DNA of 41,070 nt from an uncultured Lachnospiraceae bacterium (GTDB lineage: Bacteria; Bacillota; Clostridia; Lachnospirales; Lachnospiraceae), in contig CAJTKU010000024.1 in the NCBI GenBank assembly GCA_910577015.1, positions 1 to 41,070 of the forward strand. Direction: 5' to 3'. Below are positions 8,578 through 15,994 of the stretch, piece after piece; within the stretch, counting starts at the first letter, position 1; every line of letters begins with the position of its first letter. The notes beneath the pieces are model-generated. The model was not told the origin of the DNA and did not search any database. It saw only the letters and a program-made list of their open reading frames with translations. Position numbers and translations under genes: made by a program.

Positions 8578-9540
8578 TTACCATTCCAATACCGCAGTTC
8601 CCCAGGTGAGCCCTGCCCCAAAGCCGGAAAGAACCAGTAAATCCCCGCGTTTTAACGCTCCCTTCCTATTCATTTCATCCAGAAGAATCGGAACACTGGC
8701 GGCTGATATATTGCCGCAATGGTCCAGACTGACGGGAAATTTGTTTTCTTCCGCTTTCAGCCTTTTGGCAACCGCCTGCAAAATCCTTAAGTTTGCCTGA
8801 TGCAAAATAAAATACTCTATCTGTTTTGCCTCAATCTGCGCTTTTTCCAGAACACGGTTTATAGATGCAGGCACCGTACCCACCGCAAATTTATAAACCT
8901 CTTGTCCATCCATACGGATAAAGTCCGGCACAAAGTCCCTCTTAACAAGAAAATTGCTGCAGGGTCTGTTCCTGCATGAAATCGCCTGTCCTCTTTTTCC
9001 GTCAGAGCCTTGTTCAAAGACATACAATCCCTGACTGCTTCTCTGCACAATTGCCGCGCCTGCACCGTCGCCAAACAGCACGCACGTGCTTCTGTCCGTC
9101 CAATCCATTATTTTGGACAAGGTTTCGGCTCCCACCACCAGCGCAGTTTGATACAAACCGCACTGCAGGTAAGCATACGCGGTATTCAAAGCAAACATAA
9201 AGCCCGAACATGCCGCATTGATGTCAAAGGCAACAGCCCTGTCCGCCCCCAGCGCCGCCTGCAATTCACAAGCTGTCGAAGGCGTCACATAATCTCCCGT
9301 AATACTTCCCACAATTATCAAATCCAAATCCTTCGCCGAAAATCCCGCGTCCGCAAGCGCCTGCAGCGACGCCGCAAGCGCCATTCCCGTCGTCGTTTCC
9401 TCCTTTGCCAGCCTTCGCTCCCTGATTCCCGTCCTGCTGCAAATCCATTCATCAGAGGTTTCCATGACAGCGGCAAGGTCATCATTTGTCACCACTGTCT
9501 CAGGAAGGCAGCTCCCGGTTCCTGCTATTTTAATCGCCAT
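8578..9540 (-). CDS. fabH: Beta-ketoacyl-ACP synthase III (FabH)
   Basis: FabH condenses an acyl-CoA primer with malonyl-ACP to start fatty acid synthesis. The protein has 320 residues, the normal length. The catalytic triad is visible: Cys at residue 111 in AACSGF, His in HQANLRI and Asn in DHCGNISAAS. The frame reaches GTG 9552, but that codon lies inside the GGAGG ribosome binding site, so ATG 9540 is the start. It is the last gene of the fab operon, 14 bases after fabZ. In many clostridial clusters fabH comes first, so this position is atypical. Confidence 0.95.
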   Translation of the reverse strand: MAIKIAGTGSCLPETVVTNDDLAAVMETSDEWICSRTGIRERRLAKEETTTGMALAASLQALADAGFSAKDLDLIIVGSITGDYVTPSTACELQAALGADRAVAFDINAACSGFMFALNTAYAYLQCGLYQTALVVGAETLSKIMDWTDRSTCVLFGDGAGAAIVQRSSQGLYVFEQGSDGKRGQAISCRNRPCSNFLVKRDFVPDFIRMDGQEVYKFAVGTVPASINRVLEKAQIEAKQIEYFILHQANLRILQAVAKRLKAEENKFPVSLDHCGNISAASVPILLDEMNRKGALKRGDLLVLSGFGAGLTWGTAVLEW

Positions 9541-9554
9541 TGTATCCTCCACTT

Positions 9555-9983
9555 TTATGCAAGCATGAAAGAAAGCTTTGCACTGGCAACCAGCTTACCG
9601 TCCACAAAAGCCCTTCCGTCACCGAATCCTACAGGTCCCTTGGTCTTTGTAATGACCGTTTCCAGCATCAGCACGTCTCCCGGAACCACTTTTCCTTTGA
9701 ATCTCGCCTCCCTGATGCCGCCAAACAGGGCAAGCCTGCCCTTGTTTTCGGGCAGGCTCAGCATAGCCACCGCACCGGTCTGCGCCAGCGCTTCCACCAC
9801 AAGCACTCCCGGCATAATAGGCTCCCCCGGAAAATGTCCGGTAAAAAACGGTTCATTAAACGTGACGCATTTTTTTCCTACCGCCCTTACTCCTGCCGTC
9901 AGTTCTTCTATCGCATCTATCAGCAAAAAAGGCGCCCTGTGCGGAATAATCTCCATTATCTGCTGTGTGTTTAATATTGACAT
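9555..9983 (-). CDS. fabZ: 3-hydroxyacyl-ACP dehydratase (FabZ)
   Basis: The protein has 142 residues with a single hot-dog fold. It starts with ILNTQQIMEIIPHRAPFLLID, as in nearly all FabZ. The catalytic His is residue 50 in GHFPGEPIMPGV, and the catalytic Glu is residue 64 in VVEALAQ. It dehydrates 3-hydroxyacyl-ACP to trans-2-enoyl-ACP, the substrate of FabK encoded upstream. The ribosome binding site GGAAGG is slightly far from the ATG. No fabA or second isomerase gene is present, so any unsaturated-fatty-acid branch must lie elsewhere or use FabZ/FabF dual activity. Confidence 0.95.
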   Translation of the reverse strand: MSILNTQQIMEIIPHRAPFLLIDAIEELTAGVRAVGKKCVTFNEPFFTGHFPGEPIMPGVLVVEALAQTGAVAMLSLPENKGRLALFGGIREARFKGKVVPGDVLMLETVITKTKGPVGFGDGRAFVDGKLVASAKLSFMLA

Positions 9984-10020
9984 CTGTTTTTTCTGCCTTC
10001 CCCCGGCATAAACCGGTATG

Positions 10021-11253
10021 TTATTTCCACTTTTTCATAATAATGCTGGCATTATGCCCGCCAAATCCCAGAGAATTGGAAAGCGCATATTGCAGTTTGT
10101 CCCTCACAGGTTCCTTGCAATAATCCAAATCACACTCTTCATCGGGAACCTGATAGCCTGCTGTCTTGTGGATATAGTTTTCTTCCAGTTCCTTTACGCA
10201 GGTGACAAATTCAAGCGCTCCTGCCGCCCCCAAAAGATGCCCGACAAGGGATTTGGTCGAATTAATCCTGATATTGCGGGCATGTTCCCCAAACAAAAGC
10301 TTAATTGCCCTTGTTTCAAATAAGTCGTTGTGGTGCGTCCCCGTTCCATGGGCATTGATGTAGGTGATTTCTGCTTTATCAATACCGGCATCCGCAACCG
10401 CATACTCCATTGCCTTTGCCGCGCCTGCGCCGTCCTCCGCCGGCGAGGTAATATGATAGGCGTCAGAAGTACAGCCATAGCCAACCACCTCCGCGTAAAT
10501 CTTTGCCCCCCGTTTTTCTGCGTGGGACAACTCCTCCAATACCACAACAGCCGAACCCTCACCCATGACAAAACCGTTTCTTTCTTTGTCAAACGGGATG
10601 GAACAGCGCGCCGGGTCGTCAGAGGTACTGAGCGCCGTCAATGCCGTAAAACCGGCAATCCCTACGGGCGTAATGCTGCTCTCCGCGCCTCCCGCCACCA
10701 TGATATCCGCATCGCCATACTGAATGGAGCGGAAAGCTTCCCCGATGGAATTGGTTCCGGTTGCACATGCCGTAACCACATTGATACTTTTTCCTTTGAG
10801 TCCAAACTGTATGGAAACATTTCCGGACGCCATATTGCCAATCATCATGGGAACAAACAAAGGATTGACCCTGGAAGGCCCTTTTTCCAATAATTTAGCA
10901 TGTTCCCGTTCCATGGCCTGCAGCGAACCGATACCGGAGCCTATGGAAACGCCTGCCCGGAAAGCATCTTCTTTTTCCATATCAAGCCCTGCGTCCAATA
11001 TGGCTTCCTTTGCAGCCGCCACTGCATACTGACAGAAAAGCTCCATTCGCTTTGCAGCTTTAAAATCCATGTACTCTTTTCCCTCAAAACCCTTTACCTC
11101 TGCCGCCAGATGACATTTGTACCCTGTGGCATCGAATCGGGTAATCGGGGCAAATCCCGTTTTGCCTGCCTTTACATTTTCCCAAAATTCCGAAACAGAC
11201 AGCCCGATAGGCGTAATCGCTCCCATGCCTGTCACCACTACTCTCCTGCTCAT
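10021..11253 (-). CDS. fabF: Beta-ketoacyl-ACP synthase II (FabF)
   Basis: The protein has 410 residues, standard for FabF. It starts RRVVVTGMGAITPIG. The active-site Cys is residue 163 in TACATGTNSIG, and the two His of the Cys-His-His triad are in NAHGTGTHHND and KSLVGHLLGAAGA. It elongates acyl-ACP with malonyl-ACP. The frame is open to 11295, but AAGGAG stands 7 bases before ATG 11253, which matches the family start. The 63-base gap to fabG contains a perfect 9-bp hairpin, unlike the short gaps elsewhere in the operon. Confidence 0.95.
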   Translation of the reverse strand: MSRRVVVTGMGAITPIGLSVSEFWENVKAGKTGFAPITRFDATGYKCHLAAEVKGFEGKEYMDFKAAKRMELFCQYAVAAAKEAILDAGLDMEKEDAFRAGVSIGSGIGSLQAMEREHAKLLEKGPSRVNPLFVPMMIGNMASGNVSIQFGLKGKSINVVTACATGTNSIGEAFRSIQYGDADIMVAGGAESSITPVGIAGFTALTALSTSDDPARCSIPFDKERNGFVMGEGSAVVVLEELSHAEKRGAKIYAEVVGYGCTSDAYHITSPAEDGAGAAKAMEYAVADAGIDKAEITYINAHGTGTHHNDLFETRAIKLLFGEHARNIRINSTKSLVGHLLGAAGALEFVTCVKELEENYIHKTAGYQVPDEECDLDYCKEPVRDKLQYALSNSLGFGGHNASIIMKKWK

Positions 11254-11281
11254 TCTACTTCTCCTTCCAATACGTGTCAAC

Positions 11282-11307
11282 TTTGGCATCGGCATTCTGA
11301 TGCCAAA
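11282..11307 (-). other. Intercistronic hairpin between fabG and fabF
   Basis: TTTGGCATC at 11282-11290 and GATGCCAAA at 11299-11307 form a perfect 9-bp stem with an 8-base loop. No U-tract follows in the transcribed (minus) direction, so it is not a simple terminator. It could stabilise or process the operon mRNA. Confidence 0.5.
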
Positions 11308-11316
11308 TATGTATTT

Positions 11317-12057
11317 TTACATGTGCATGCCGCCATCCACGGAAATGACCTGCCCCGTAATATATGCCGCTTTATCGCTTGCCAAGAAAGCCACTGTTTC
11401 GGCAACATCCTTCGGCGTGCCTGCCTTCCCCAACGGAATCTGTCCCAGAACGGCCTGTTTTGCGGGAGCGCTCATGGCTCTTGTCATGTCTGTGTCAATA
11501 AATCCGGGCGCCACCGCGTTGACGGTAATGCCGCGGCTTGCCAGTTCCCTTGCAACACTTTTTGTCAGACCGATTACACCGGCCTTGCTGGCCGCATAGT
11601 TTGCCTGTCCTGCGTTGCCCAGCAGCCCGGTCACAGAGGTCAGATTGATAATTCTGCCGCTTTTCTGCTTTAAGAAAGGGCGATAGACCTGCTTTATGCA
11701 GTTAAACGTGCCTTTTAAGTTTGTATCCATCACCGCGTCAAAATCCTCTTCGGAAATCTTCATGACAAGATTATCCTTTGTGATACCGGCATTATTGACC
11801 AGAATATCCAGACGTCCGTATTTTTCCATTGCAAACGCTATCATCTTTTCACAGGCGTTACAATCCGCAACAGAACCTTGTATGGCAACGGCATTTCCAC
11901 CTCCTGACACGATTTCTCCGACCAATTCTTCGGCCTTTTCCTTTGAGCCGTTATAATTTACGATAACGGCAGCGCCATACCCTGCAAGGGTCAGGGCGAT
12001 TTCCCTGCCGAGCCCCCGGCTTGCTCCCGTTACCAGCGCGACTTTTCCCTTTAACAT
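11317..12057 (-). CDS. fabG: 3-oxoacyl-ACP reductase (FabG)
   Basis: This 246-residue short-chain dehydrogenase has the cofactor motif TGASRGLG at 10-17, NNAG in the fourth strand, and catalytic Ser141, Tyr154 and Lys158 (NLTSVTG, then YAASK). The C-terminal ITGQVISVDGGMHM is typical of FabG. It reduces 3-oxoacyl-ACP with NADPH. The ribosome binding site AAAAGGAG is 8 bases before the ATG. It starts 15 bases after the fabD stop. The operon context distinguishes it from other short-chain dehydrogenases. Confidence 0.95.
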   Translation of the reverse strand: MLKGKVALVTGASRGLGREIALTLAGYGAAVIVNYNGSKEKAEELVGEIVSGGGNAVAIQGSVADCNACEKMIAFAMEKYGRLDILVNNAGITKDNLVMKISEEDFDAVMDTNLKGTFNCIKQVYRPFLKQKSGRIINLTSVTGLLGNAGQANYAASKAGVIGLTKSVARELASRGITVNAVAPGFIDTDMTRAMSAPAKQAVLGQIPLGKAGTPKDVAETVAFLASDKAAYITGQVISVDGGMHM

Positions 12058-12072
12058 AAATATCTCCTTTTG

Positions 12073-12996
12073 TCACTTTTGAACCAATGCATCCAGTTTT
12101 TCCAAATCTTCCAGTTTTTCTATGTTCACTGCCGTGACACTTTTGTTAATTTTTCTTACAAATCCCGTCAAGGTTTTTCCGGGGCCGATTTCGATAAAAG
12201 TGTCCACCCCGTCCGCTATCATTTTTTCTACCGACTGCTGCCACCGCACAGGGGAAGATACCTGTTTTTCCAGAAGTTCTTTCACCTTGCTGCAATCGTC
12301 CACATAATCGGCAGTTACATTTGTAAGGTATGGCGTCCTGATTTCCTGCAATGTAACGGTATCAAGCTCTTTGCGCAGCTTTACTCCTGCTTCCCTAAGC
12401 ATCGGGGAGTGAAAAGGCCCGCTGACCTTTAGCGGAATACATCTCTTTGCCCCCGACTGCATCAGCTTTTCTTCCGCCTCTTTGACTGCCCCGCTCTCAC
12501 CGGTAATCACTATCTGGCCGGGACAATTATAGTTGGCAATACTTACCTGCCCTGAAACCTCTTTACAAATGCGTTCAATGACCTCTGTTTTTGCCCCCAA
12601 CACCGCCGTCATCGCGCCGCCCTCGGGCACCGCTTCCTGCATATAAATGCCTCTTTTCCTGATAATGCGGAAAAGAGCCTCCAGCTCCATGACACCTGCC
12701 GTGTATATGGCGCCGTATTCACCCAGACTTAAGCCCGCAGTGACGTCCGCACGGATTCCTTTCTCCTCCACCGCCTTTAATATGGCTATTTCCGTTGCCA
12801 GCATGGCTATCTGGGTATACTCCGTTACAGAAAGCTTCTCATTTTCCTCAAAGCAAAGCGCCTTCATGTCAAGTCCCGATGCTTTTTGCGCTGTTTCATA
12901 AACTGCCTTGCAGGCCGGAATACTGTCATGAAAATCCTTTCCCATTCCTACATACTGCGAACCCTGTCCCGGAAAAATAAACGCTGTCTTTCCCAT
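12073..12996 (-). CDS. fabD: Malonyl-CoA:ACP transacylase (FabD)
   Basis: The protein has about 307 residues. It starts with TAFIFPGQGSQYVGMG. The nucleophile Ser (about residue 90) sits in GLSLGEYGA, and the catalytic His in GPFHSPML. FabD loads malonyl groups onto ACP. Two adjacent ATGs exist; AGGAGG is too close to 12999, so 12996 is preferred. The preceding 78 bases carry a FabT/FabR-like palindrome and a -10-like hexamer, so fabD and the genes after it may also be transcribed from an internal regulated promoter. Confidence 0.95.
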   Translation of the reverse strand: MGKTAFIFPGQGSQYVGMGKDFHDSIPACKAVYETAQKASGLDMKALCFEENEKLSVTEYTQIAMLATEIAILKAVEEKGIRADVTAGLSLGEYGAIYTAGVMELEALFRIIRKRGIYMQEAVPEGGAMTAVLGAKTEVIERICKEVSGQVSIANYNCPGQIVITGESGAVKEAEEKLMQSGAKRCIPLKVSGPFHSPMLREAGVKLRKELDTVTLQEIRTPYLTNVTADYVDDCSKVKELLEKQVSSPVRWQQSVEKMIADGVDTFIEIGPGKTLTGFVRKINKSVTAVNIEKLEDLEKLDALVQK

Positions 12997-13012
12997 CATT
13001 TCCTCCTGTTAG

Positions 13013-13030
13013 TTTGAATATCAAAATATA
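13013..13030 (-). promoter_or_regulatory. FabT/FabR-like operator and -10 element before fabD
   Basis: The palindrome TTTGAATATCAAA (13013-13025) resembles the MarR-type FabT/FabR operator of Firmicutes. Read on the minus strand, a -10-like TATATT (13025-13030) precedes it directly. The offset between hexamer and palindrome is exactly that of the acpP promoter. No convincing -35 is visible. Function as an internal regulated promoter is inferred. Confidence 0.55.
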
Positions 13031-13041
13031 AAACATGGTAT

Positions 13042-13065
13042 CAGGAGGCCGCTAAAGACCTCCTG
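13042..13065 (-). other. Hairpin between fabK and fabD
   Basis: CAGGAGG at 13042-13048 pairs with CCTCCTG at 13059-13065 around a 10-base loop. It lies just after the fabK stop. The downstream T-rich stretch is not contiguous, so it may be a weak terminator or attenuator ahead of the operator before fabD. Confidence 0.4.
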
Positions 13066-13074
13066 CCTGTGCCG

Positions 13075-13998
13075 TCATCTATGTAATAATTTCTCCGCCC
13101 CATCCATGATTTCCCTTATCATGTCCTCACATGTCTGTTCTTTTGTAATCATCCCGGCAATCTGTCCCGCCATCACGGTGCCGTTTACCACATCGCCGTC
13201 CATAACCGCCTTCCGCAGGGAACCGAGCGTAAGCTGCTCCAGCTCCTCAAAGGGTGCGCCTTCCTTTTCCAGCTTCAGGTATTCCCTTGTCATTTTATTG
13301 CGAAGCTGACGTATGGGATGTCCGTGGCTCATACCCGTGACTTCGGAATCAATATCCTTGGCCTTTATTATCTTTTCTTTATAATTGGCATGTGTAATTG
13401 CCTCCGCAGCCACACAGAACCTGGTACCCATCTGCACCCCTTCTGCCCCCAGCATCATGGCAGCGGCCACGCCACGACCGTCCGCAATTCCGCCGGCAGC
13501 AATCACCGGAATCCCTACCGCGTCCACAACCTGCGGCACCAGCGTCATGGTAGTGGCTGCACCGATATGCCCGCCCGCTTCCATGCCTTCCGCCACAACG
13601 GCATCCGCTCCCGCGCGCTCCATCAGCTTTGCCAGCGCCACGCTTGCAACGACGGGAATCACCTTGACTCCTGCCTGTTTCCAGCGTTCCACATATTTTG
13701 CAGGGTTACCTGCGCCGGTAGTCACCACTTTTACCTGCTCTTCCACTATAATATCGGCAACTTCTTCCGCATTGGGATTCATCAACATGACATTAACGCC
13801 AAAAGGCTTATCCGTCAGTTCTTTTACTTTATGAATCTGCTCGCGCACTACCTCAGGAGGCGCACTGGCCGCCCCGATAATTCCCAAGCCTCCCGCTTCG
13901 GATACCGCTGCTGCCAGATGATATTCTGCAACCCAGGCCATGCCGCCCTGAATAATGGGATACCTGATGCCAAGCAGCCCGGTTACTCTTGTATCCAT
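13075..13998 (-). CDS. fabK: Enoyl-ACP reductase II, FMN-dependent (FabK)
   Basis: The protein has about 307 residues in the nitronate monooxygenase/FabK TIM-barrel family. Typical stretches are YPIIQGGMAWVAEYHLAAAVSEAGGLGIIGAAS, DAVVAEGMEAGGHIG and IPVIAAGGIADGRGVAAAMMLGAEGVQMGTRF, which bind FMN. The operon context makes FabK far more likely than nitronate monooxygenase. It carries out the last reduction of the elongation cycle, and no fabI or fabL is seen. FabK-type reductases are known to be triclosan-insensitive. GGGAGG precedes both GTG 14001 and ATG 13998; the ATG is preferred. Confidence 0.93.
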   Translation of the reverse strand: MDTRVTGLLGIRYPIIQGGMAWVAEYHLAAAVSEAGGLGIIGAASAPPEVVREQIHKVKELTDKPFGVNVMLMNPNAEEVADIIVEEQVKVVTTGAGNPAKYVERWKQAGVKVIPVVASVALAKLMERAGADAVVAEGMEAGGHIGAATTMTLVPQVVDAVGIPVIAAGGIADGRGVAAAMMLGAEGVQMGTRFCVAAEAITHANYKEKIIKAKDIDSEVTGMSHGHPIRQLRNKMTREYLKLEKEGAPFEELEQLTLGSLRKAVMDGDVVNGTVMAGQIAGMITKEQTCEDMIREIMDGAEKLLHR

Positions 13999-14013
13999 CA
14001 CTTTAACCTCCCT

Positions 14014-14059
14014 GATTCCGCTCTGCGGAATCCCATAATCTCACGGAACCAAGGTTCCG
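14014..14059 (-). other. Tandem hairpins between acpP and fabK
   Basis: Two stem-loops fill the 63-base gap: CGGAACC/GGTTCCG (14044-14050 with 14053-14059) and GATTCCGC/GCGGAATC (14014-14021 with 14025-14032). Neither is followed by a U-tract. Such structures may protect the abundant acpP message or attenuate read-through into fabK. Confidence 0.5.
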
Positions 14060-14061
14060 CG

Positions 14062-14283
14062 CTATTTGGATTGCAGATATTCTATCACATCGCCCACAGT
14101 AGCAATCTTCTCCAAATCCTCGGAAGGTATCTCCGTGTCAAATTCTTCCTCCAGCGCCATTACCAGTTCAAACAAATCCAAGGAATCCGCACCTAAATCA
14201 TCCTTAAAAGAAGAACTTTCGGTAATCTCAACACCATCAAGGTTTAACTGTTCCTGAATAATTTCTTTCACTTTCTCTAACAT
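14062..14283 (-). CDS. acpP: Acyl carrier protein
   Basis: The protein has 73 residues and is very acidic. The phosphopantetheine attachment site is Ser34 in GADSLDLFELV. The usual four-helix pattern is intact, with VKEIIQEQLN at the start and TVGDVIEYLQ at the end. It carries acyl chains through all Fab reactions encoded downstream. AAGGAG is 8 bases before the ATG. It is the first gene of the operon and has its own strong promoter with an overlapping operator, fitting the high demand for ACP. Confidence 0.97.
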   Translation of the reverse strand: MLEKVKEIIQEQLNLDGVEITESSSFKDDLGADSLDLFELVMALEEEFDTEIPSEDLEKIATVGDVIEYLQSK

Positions 14284-14307
14284 TGTAATTCTCCTTTTTC
14301 AAAATAG

Positions 14308-14348
14308 TTTGACAATCAAAGTATATGTGGCATCCAAAATTTTGTCAA
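14308..14348 (-). promoter_or_regulatory. acpP/fab operon promoter with FabT/FabR-like operator
   Basis: On the minus strand a perfect -35 TTGACA (14343-14348), a 17-base spacer and -10 TATACT (14320-14325) form a near-consensus sigma-A promoter. The 13-base palindrome TTTGACAATCAAA (14308-14320) begins at the last base of the -10 and covers the likely transcription start. It closely resembles operators of the MarR-type fatty acid regulators FabT/FabR of Firmicutes. Repression by such a regulator is inferred; its gene is not in this window. Confidence 0.8.
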
Positions 14349-14375
14349 GTATTTTATTTTATGAAATCCGTTCCG

Positions 14376-15332
14376 TCAAATCAAGAGCATATAAACCGTT
14401 GCCATAGATATCACTATCTGCACAATGGCAAATCGGAATACCGTCTGTGTATTGGACCATCCCATTTTTTTGCGTACATGGTCATGTAACGGAGTCAGTG
14501 TATTCTTTAAAATGCGAATCTTAAACAACCGAATCAGGGAAACCTTTACAAGACCCAGTCCGCCGTCCATGATAAGCACAAAAGCCACCGGAATGTATAA
14601 AAGCGGGCTGCCGGACTTTAAGATGGCTATACTGATAAAAACCCCCATCGCGCGGGAACCCGCATCCCCCATCAGTAACCTGCTGGGAGTGGCATTATAC
14701 CAAAGGTAACCGAGAAGGCATACCATAAACAATAAAATAGGGAATGAAAAGTCTCCGCCCGTGCCTTTCATCTGATTGAGCAGATAAATAGTTGCCAGCG
14801 TGATGATGGTCAGCGTTCCCGAAAGCCCGTCCACACCATCGGAGCAGTTTGTTACATTAATGGATACCCACACCAGCACAACCGCACACAATGCAAAAAC
14901 CACGGGAGGCATTGCAACACTTTTTCCGGCAATCTCAATTACGGAAGAATTGTGCTGCAGGTAAGTAACCGATACCGCAATGGCAACCGCCAAATCCAAC
15001 AGGCCCTTCTTCCATTCGCCCCAGGGTTTTTCTGCGGTATCGTCAAAAAATCCGGTCAGCATCTCTATGACTACCAGCATAAAATAAATGCATAATTCCA
15101 TACTCAAATCCGAAAACAATAAGGCGGACACCGTAAACACCAGAATAAAAATCAGTCCTGCCCCCCTGGGCTTGCCTGCCGACTTCTTTCCGTCCACTGC
15201 AAACTCCCTGCCGTGGTCCTTGGGAAGATAACCGCTGCATTTGCTCAGCATTATACAGGTAATCCCAAAAGCCGCCATAATTCCTATAAATGCAATGATT
15301 GGACGGTTGTCCGAAAAAAAGTATGGAAACAT
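14376..15332 (-). CDS. MraY-like polyprenyl-phosphate phospho-sugar transferase (glycosyltransferase family 4)
   Basis: The protein has 318 residues and about ten membrane helices. Family residues are GFFDDTAEKPWG (Asp-Asp catalytic pair), NVTNCSDGVDGLSG, LLMGDAGSRAMG and the His-containing cytosolic loop PLHDHVRKKMGW. In MraY that last motif is normally three consecutive histidines, so this copy (HDH) may be an alternative MraY or a TagO/WecA-like enzyme. It moves a phospho-amino-sugar onto undecaprenyl phosphate in the membrane. No division/cell-wall cluster surrounds it. GGAGG precedes the ATG, and a recognisable promoter lies upstream. Confidence 0.82.
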   Translation of the reverse strand: MFPYFFSDNRPIIAFIGIMAAFGITCIMLSKCSGYLPKDHGREFAVDGKKSAGKPRGAGLIFILVFTVSALLFSDLSMELCIYFMLVVIEMLTGFFDDTAEKPWGEWKKGLLDLAVAIAVSVTYLQHNSSVIEIAGKSVAMPPVVFALCAVVLVWVSINVTNCSDGVDGLSGTLTIITLATIYLLNQMKGTGGDFSFPILLFMVCLLGYLWYNATPSRLLMGDAGSRAMGVFISIAILKSGSPLLYIPVAFVLIMDGGLGLVKVSLIRLFKIRILKNTLTPLHDHVRKKMGWSNTQTVFRFAIVQIVISMATVYMLLI

Positions 15333-15385
15333 TCCAAAATCCTCCTGACCGATTACCTGAATTATATTTCGATTGCTACTTTTGC

Positions 15386-15414
15386 ATTATAGCACACAAT
15401 ATTCCACTTGAAAA
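15386..15414 (-). promoter_or_regulatory. Promoter of the MraY-like gene
   Basis: On the minus strand, -35 TTTTCA (15409-15414), a 17-base spacer and a consensus -10 TATAAT (15386-15391). It lies 12 bases from the edge of the long palindromic element at 15426-15632. Confidence 0.6.
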
Positions 15415-15425
15415 GATTTGTGTTT

Positions 15426-15632
15426 CCTTGGAATCCGTATTCTGCATGGCGGCAGCCGGAACCCGGGACGTCATTTGATTCCATAAAGGACCGTGTAAAA
15501 ACGCCGGCCCTTGGATGCTGTTCTATAGCATCCTATGTGCCGTTGCGTTTTTACCCGAGCGGGAGCGTGTCCTGTTGGAACAAATGACGTCCCGGGTTCC
15601 GGCTGCCGCCATGCAGAATACGGATTCCAAGG
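15426..15632. repeat. Long palindromic element, copy 1 (52-bp perfect arms)
   Basis: Arms 15426-15477 and 15581-15632 are perfectly complementary over 52 bp. Inside them, reading inward, come one bulged A (15478), a TTCCA/TGGAA helix (15479-15483 with 15576-15580), an asymmetric TAA/GT internal loop, and an AGGAC/GTCCT helix (15487-15491 with 15569-15573). The apical 77 bases fold further: a 9-bp helix (15495-15503 with 15546-15554), a CGGC/GCCG helix and a 7-bp GGATGCT/AGCATCC hairpin. The same inner core occurs at 19306-19426. It fills most of the 381-base gap (15333-15713) between the MraY-like gene and the coat gene. No open reading frame in it looks real, and no clear target-site duplication flanks it. 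Confidence 0.9.
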
Positions 15633-15657
15633 CTGTATACCCAAATCCCGACAATTA

Positions 15658-15690
15658 AGCAGCCCGCCGTCGTTACGACAGCAGGCTGTT
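15658..15690 (-). terminator. Probable terminator of the coat-protein genes
   Basis: The 12-bp stem 15661-15672 / 15676-15687 with a 3-base loop is fully paired, with two G-U pairs, only when transcribed from the minus strand. It can extend by about three pairs. It lies about 25 bases after the coat-gene stop. The U-tract is poor, so efficiency is uncertain. Confidence 0.5.
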
Positions 15691-15713
15691 CCATTTTTCT
15701 GCTATTACGGCTC

Positions 15714-15974
15714 TTACAGCGTTCCTGAAGTAAATAAGCCCTTTACATGGGAAATTTCTTCCTGGGTTGCTTTCTGCGCCGGAACATAATAGGATTTGTC
15801 CCTTGCAATTTTGTACAGTTCTTCCTGGGACTGTTCACAGGTAGTCCTGAACTGTTTCAAAACGCTTTTCAATTCCTGGTTCTCCGTCTGGGGAATCATC
15901 TCTGCATAACGCAAAAGCTCCCCGTTGATGCCCGTCAGGGTATCCGCTACCATTGTTTTCTCCTGCATATCCAT
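15714..15974 (-). CDS. CotF-like spore coat protein
   Basis: The protein has 86 residues, all helical and without a signal peptide. The arrangement MVADTLTGINGELLRYAEMIPQTENQELKSVLKQFR...SQEELYKIARDKSYYVPAQKA resembles the CotF/spore-coat helical family common in Clostridia, including the C-terminal YYxPA motif. It presumably packs in the spore coat or an outer layer. GGAGG is 8 bases before the ATG. It follows the smaller coat-like gene by 20 bases and is probably in the same transcription unit, ended by the hairpin at 15658-15690. Confidence 0.72.
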   Translation of the reverse strand: MDMQEKTMVADTLTGINGELLRYAEMIPQTENQELKSVLKQFRTTCEQSQEELYKIARDKSYYVPAQKATQEEISHVKGLFTSGTL

Positions 15975-15994
15975 GCTGTTATACCTCCTGCCTT

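Noticed and set aside
9010..10011. 333-codon plus-strand frame
   Set aside because: It is the complement of fabH/fabZ with an Arg/His/Cys-rich shadow composition.
15426..15632. Interpretation of the palindrome as an intrinsic terminator
   Set aside because: The stem is far longer than terminators, lacks a U-tract, has a conserved core shared with another site, and a more ordinary terminator hairpin already follows the coat gene.
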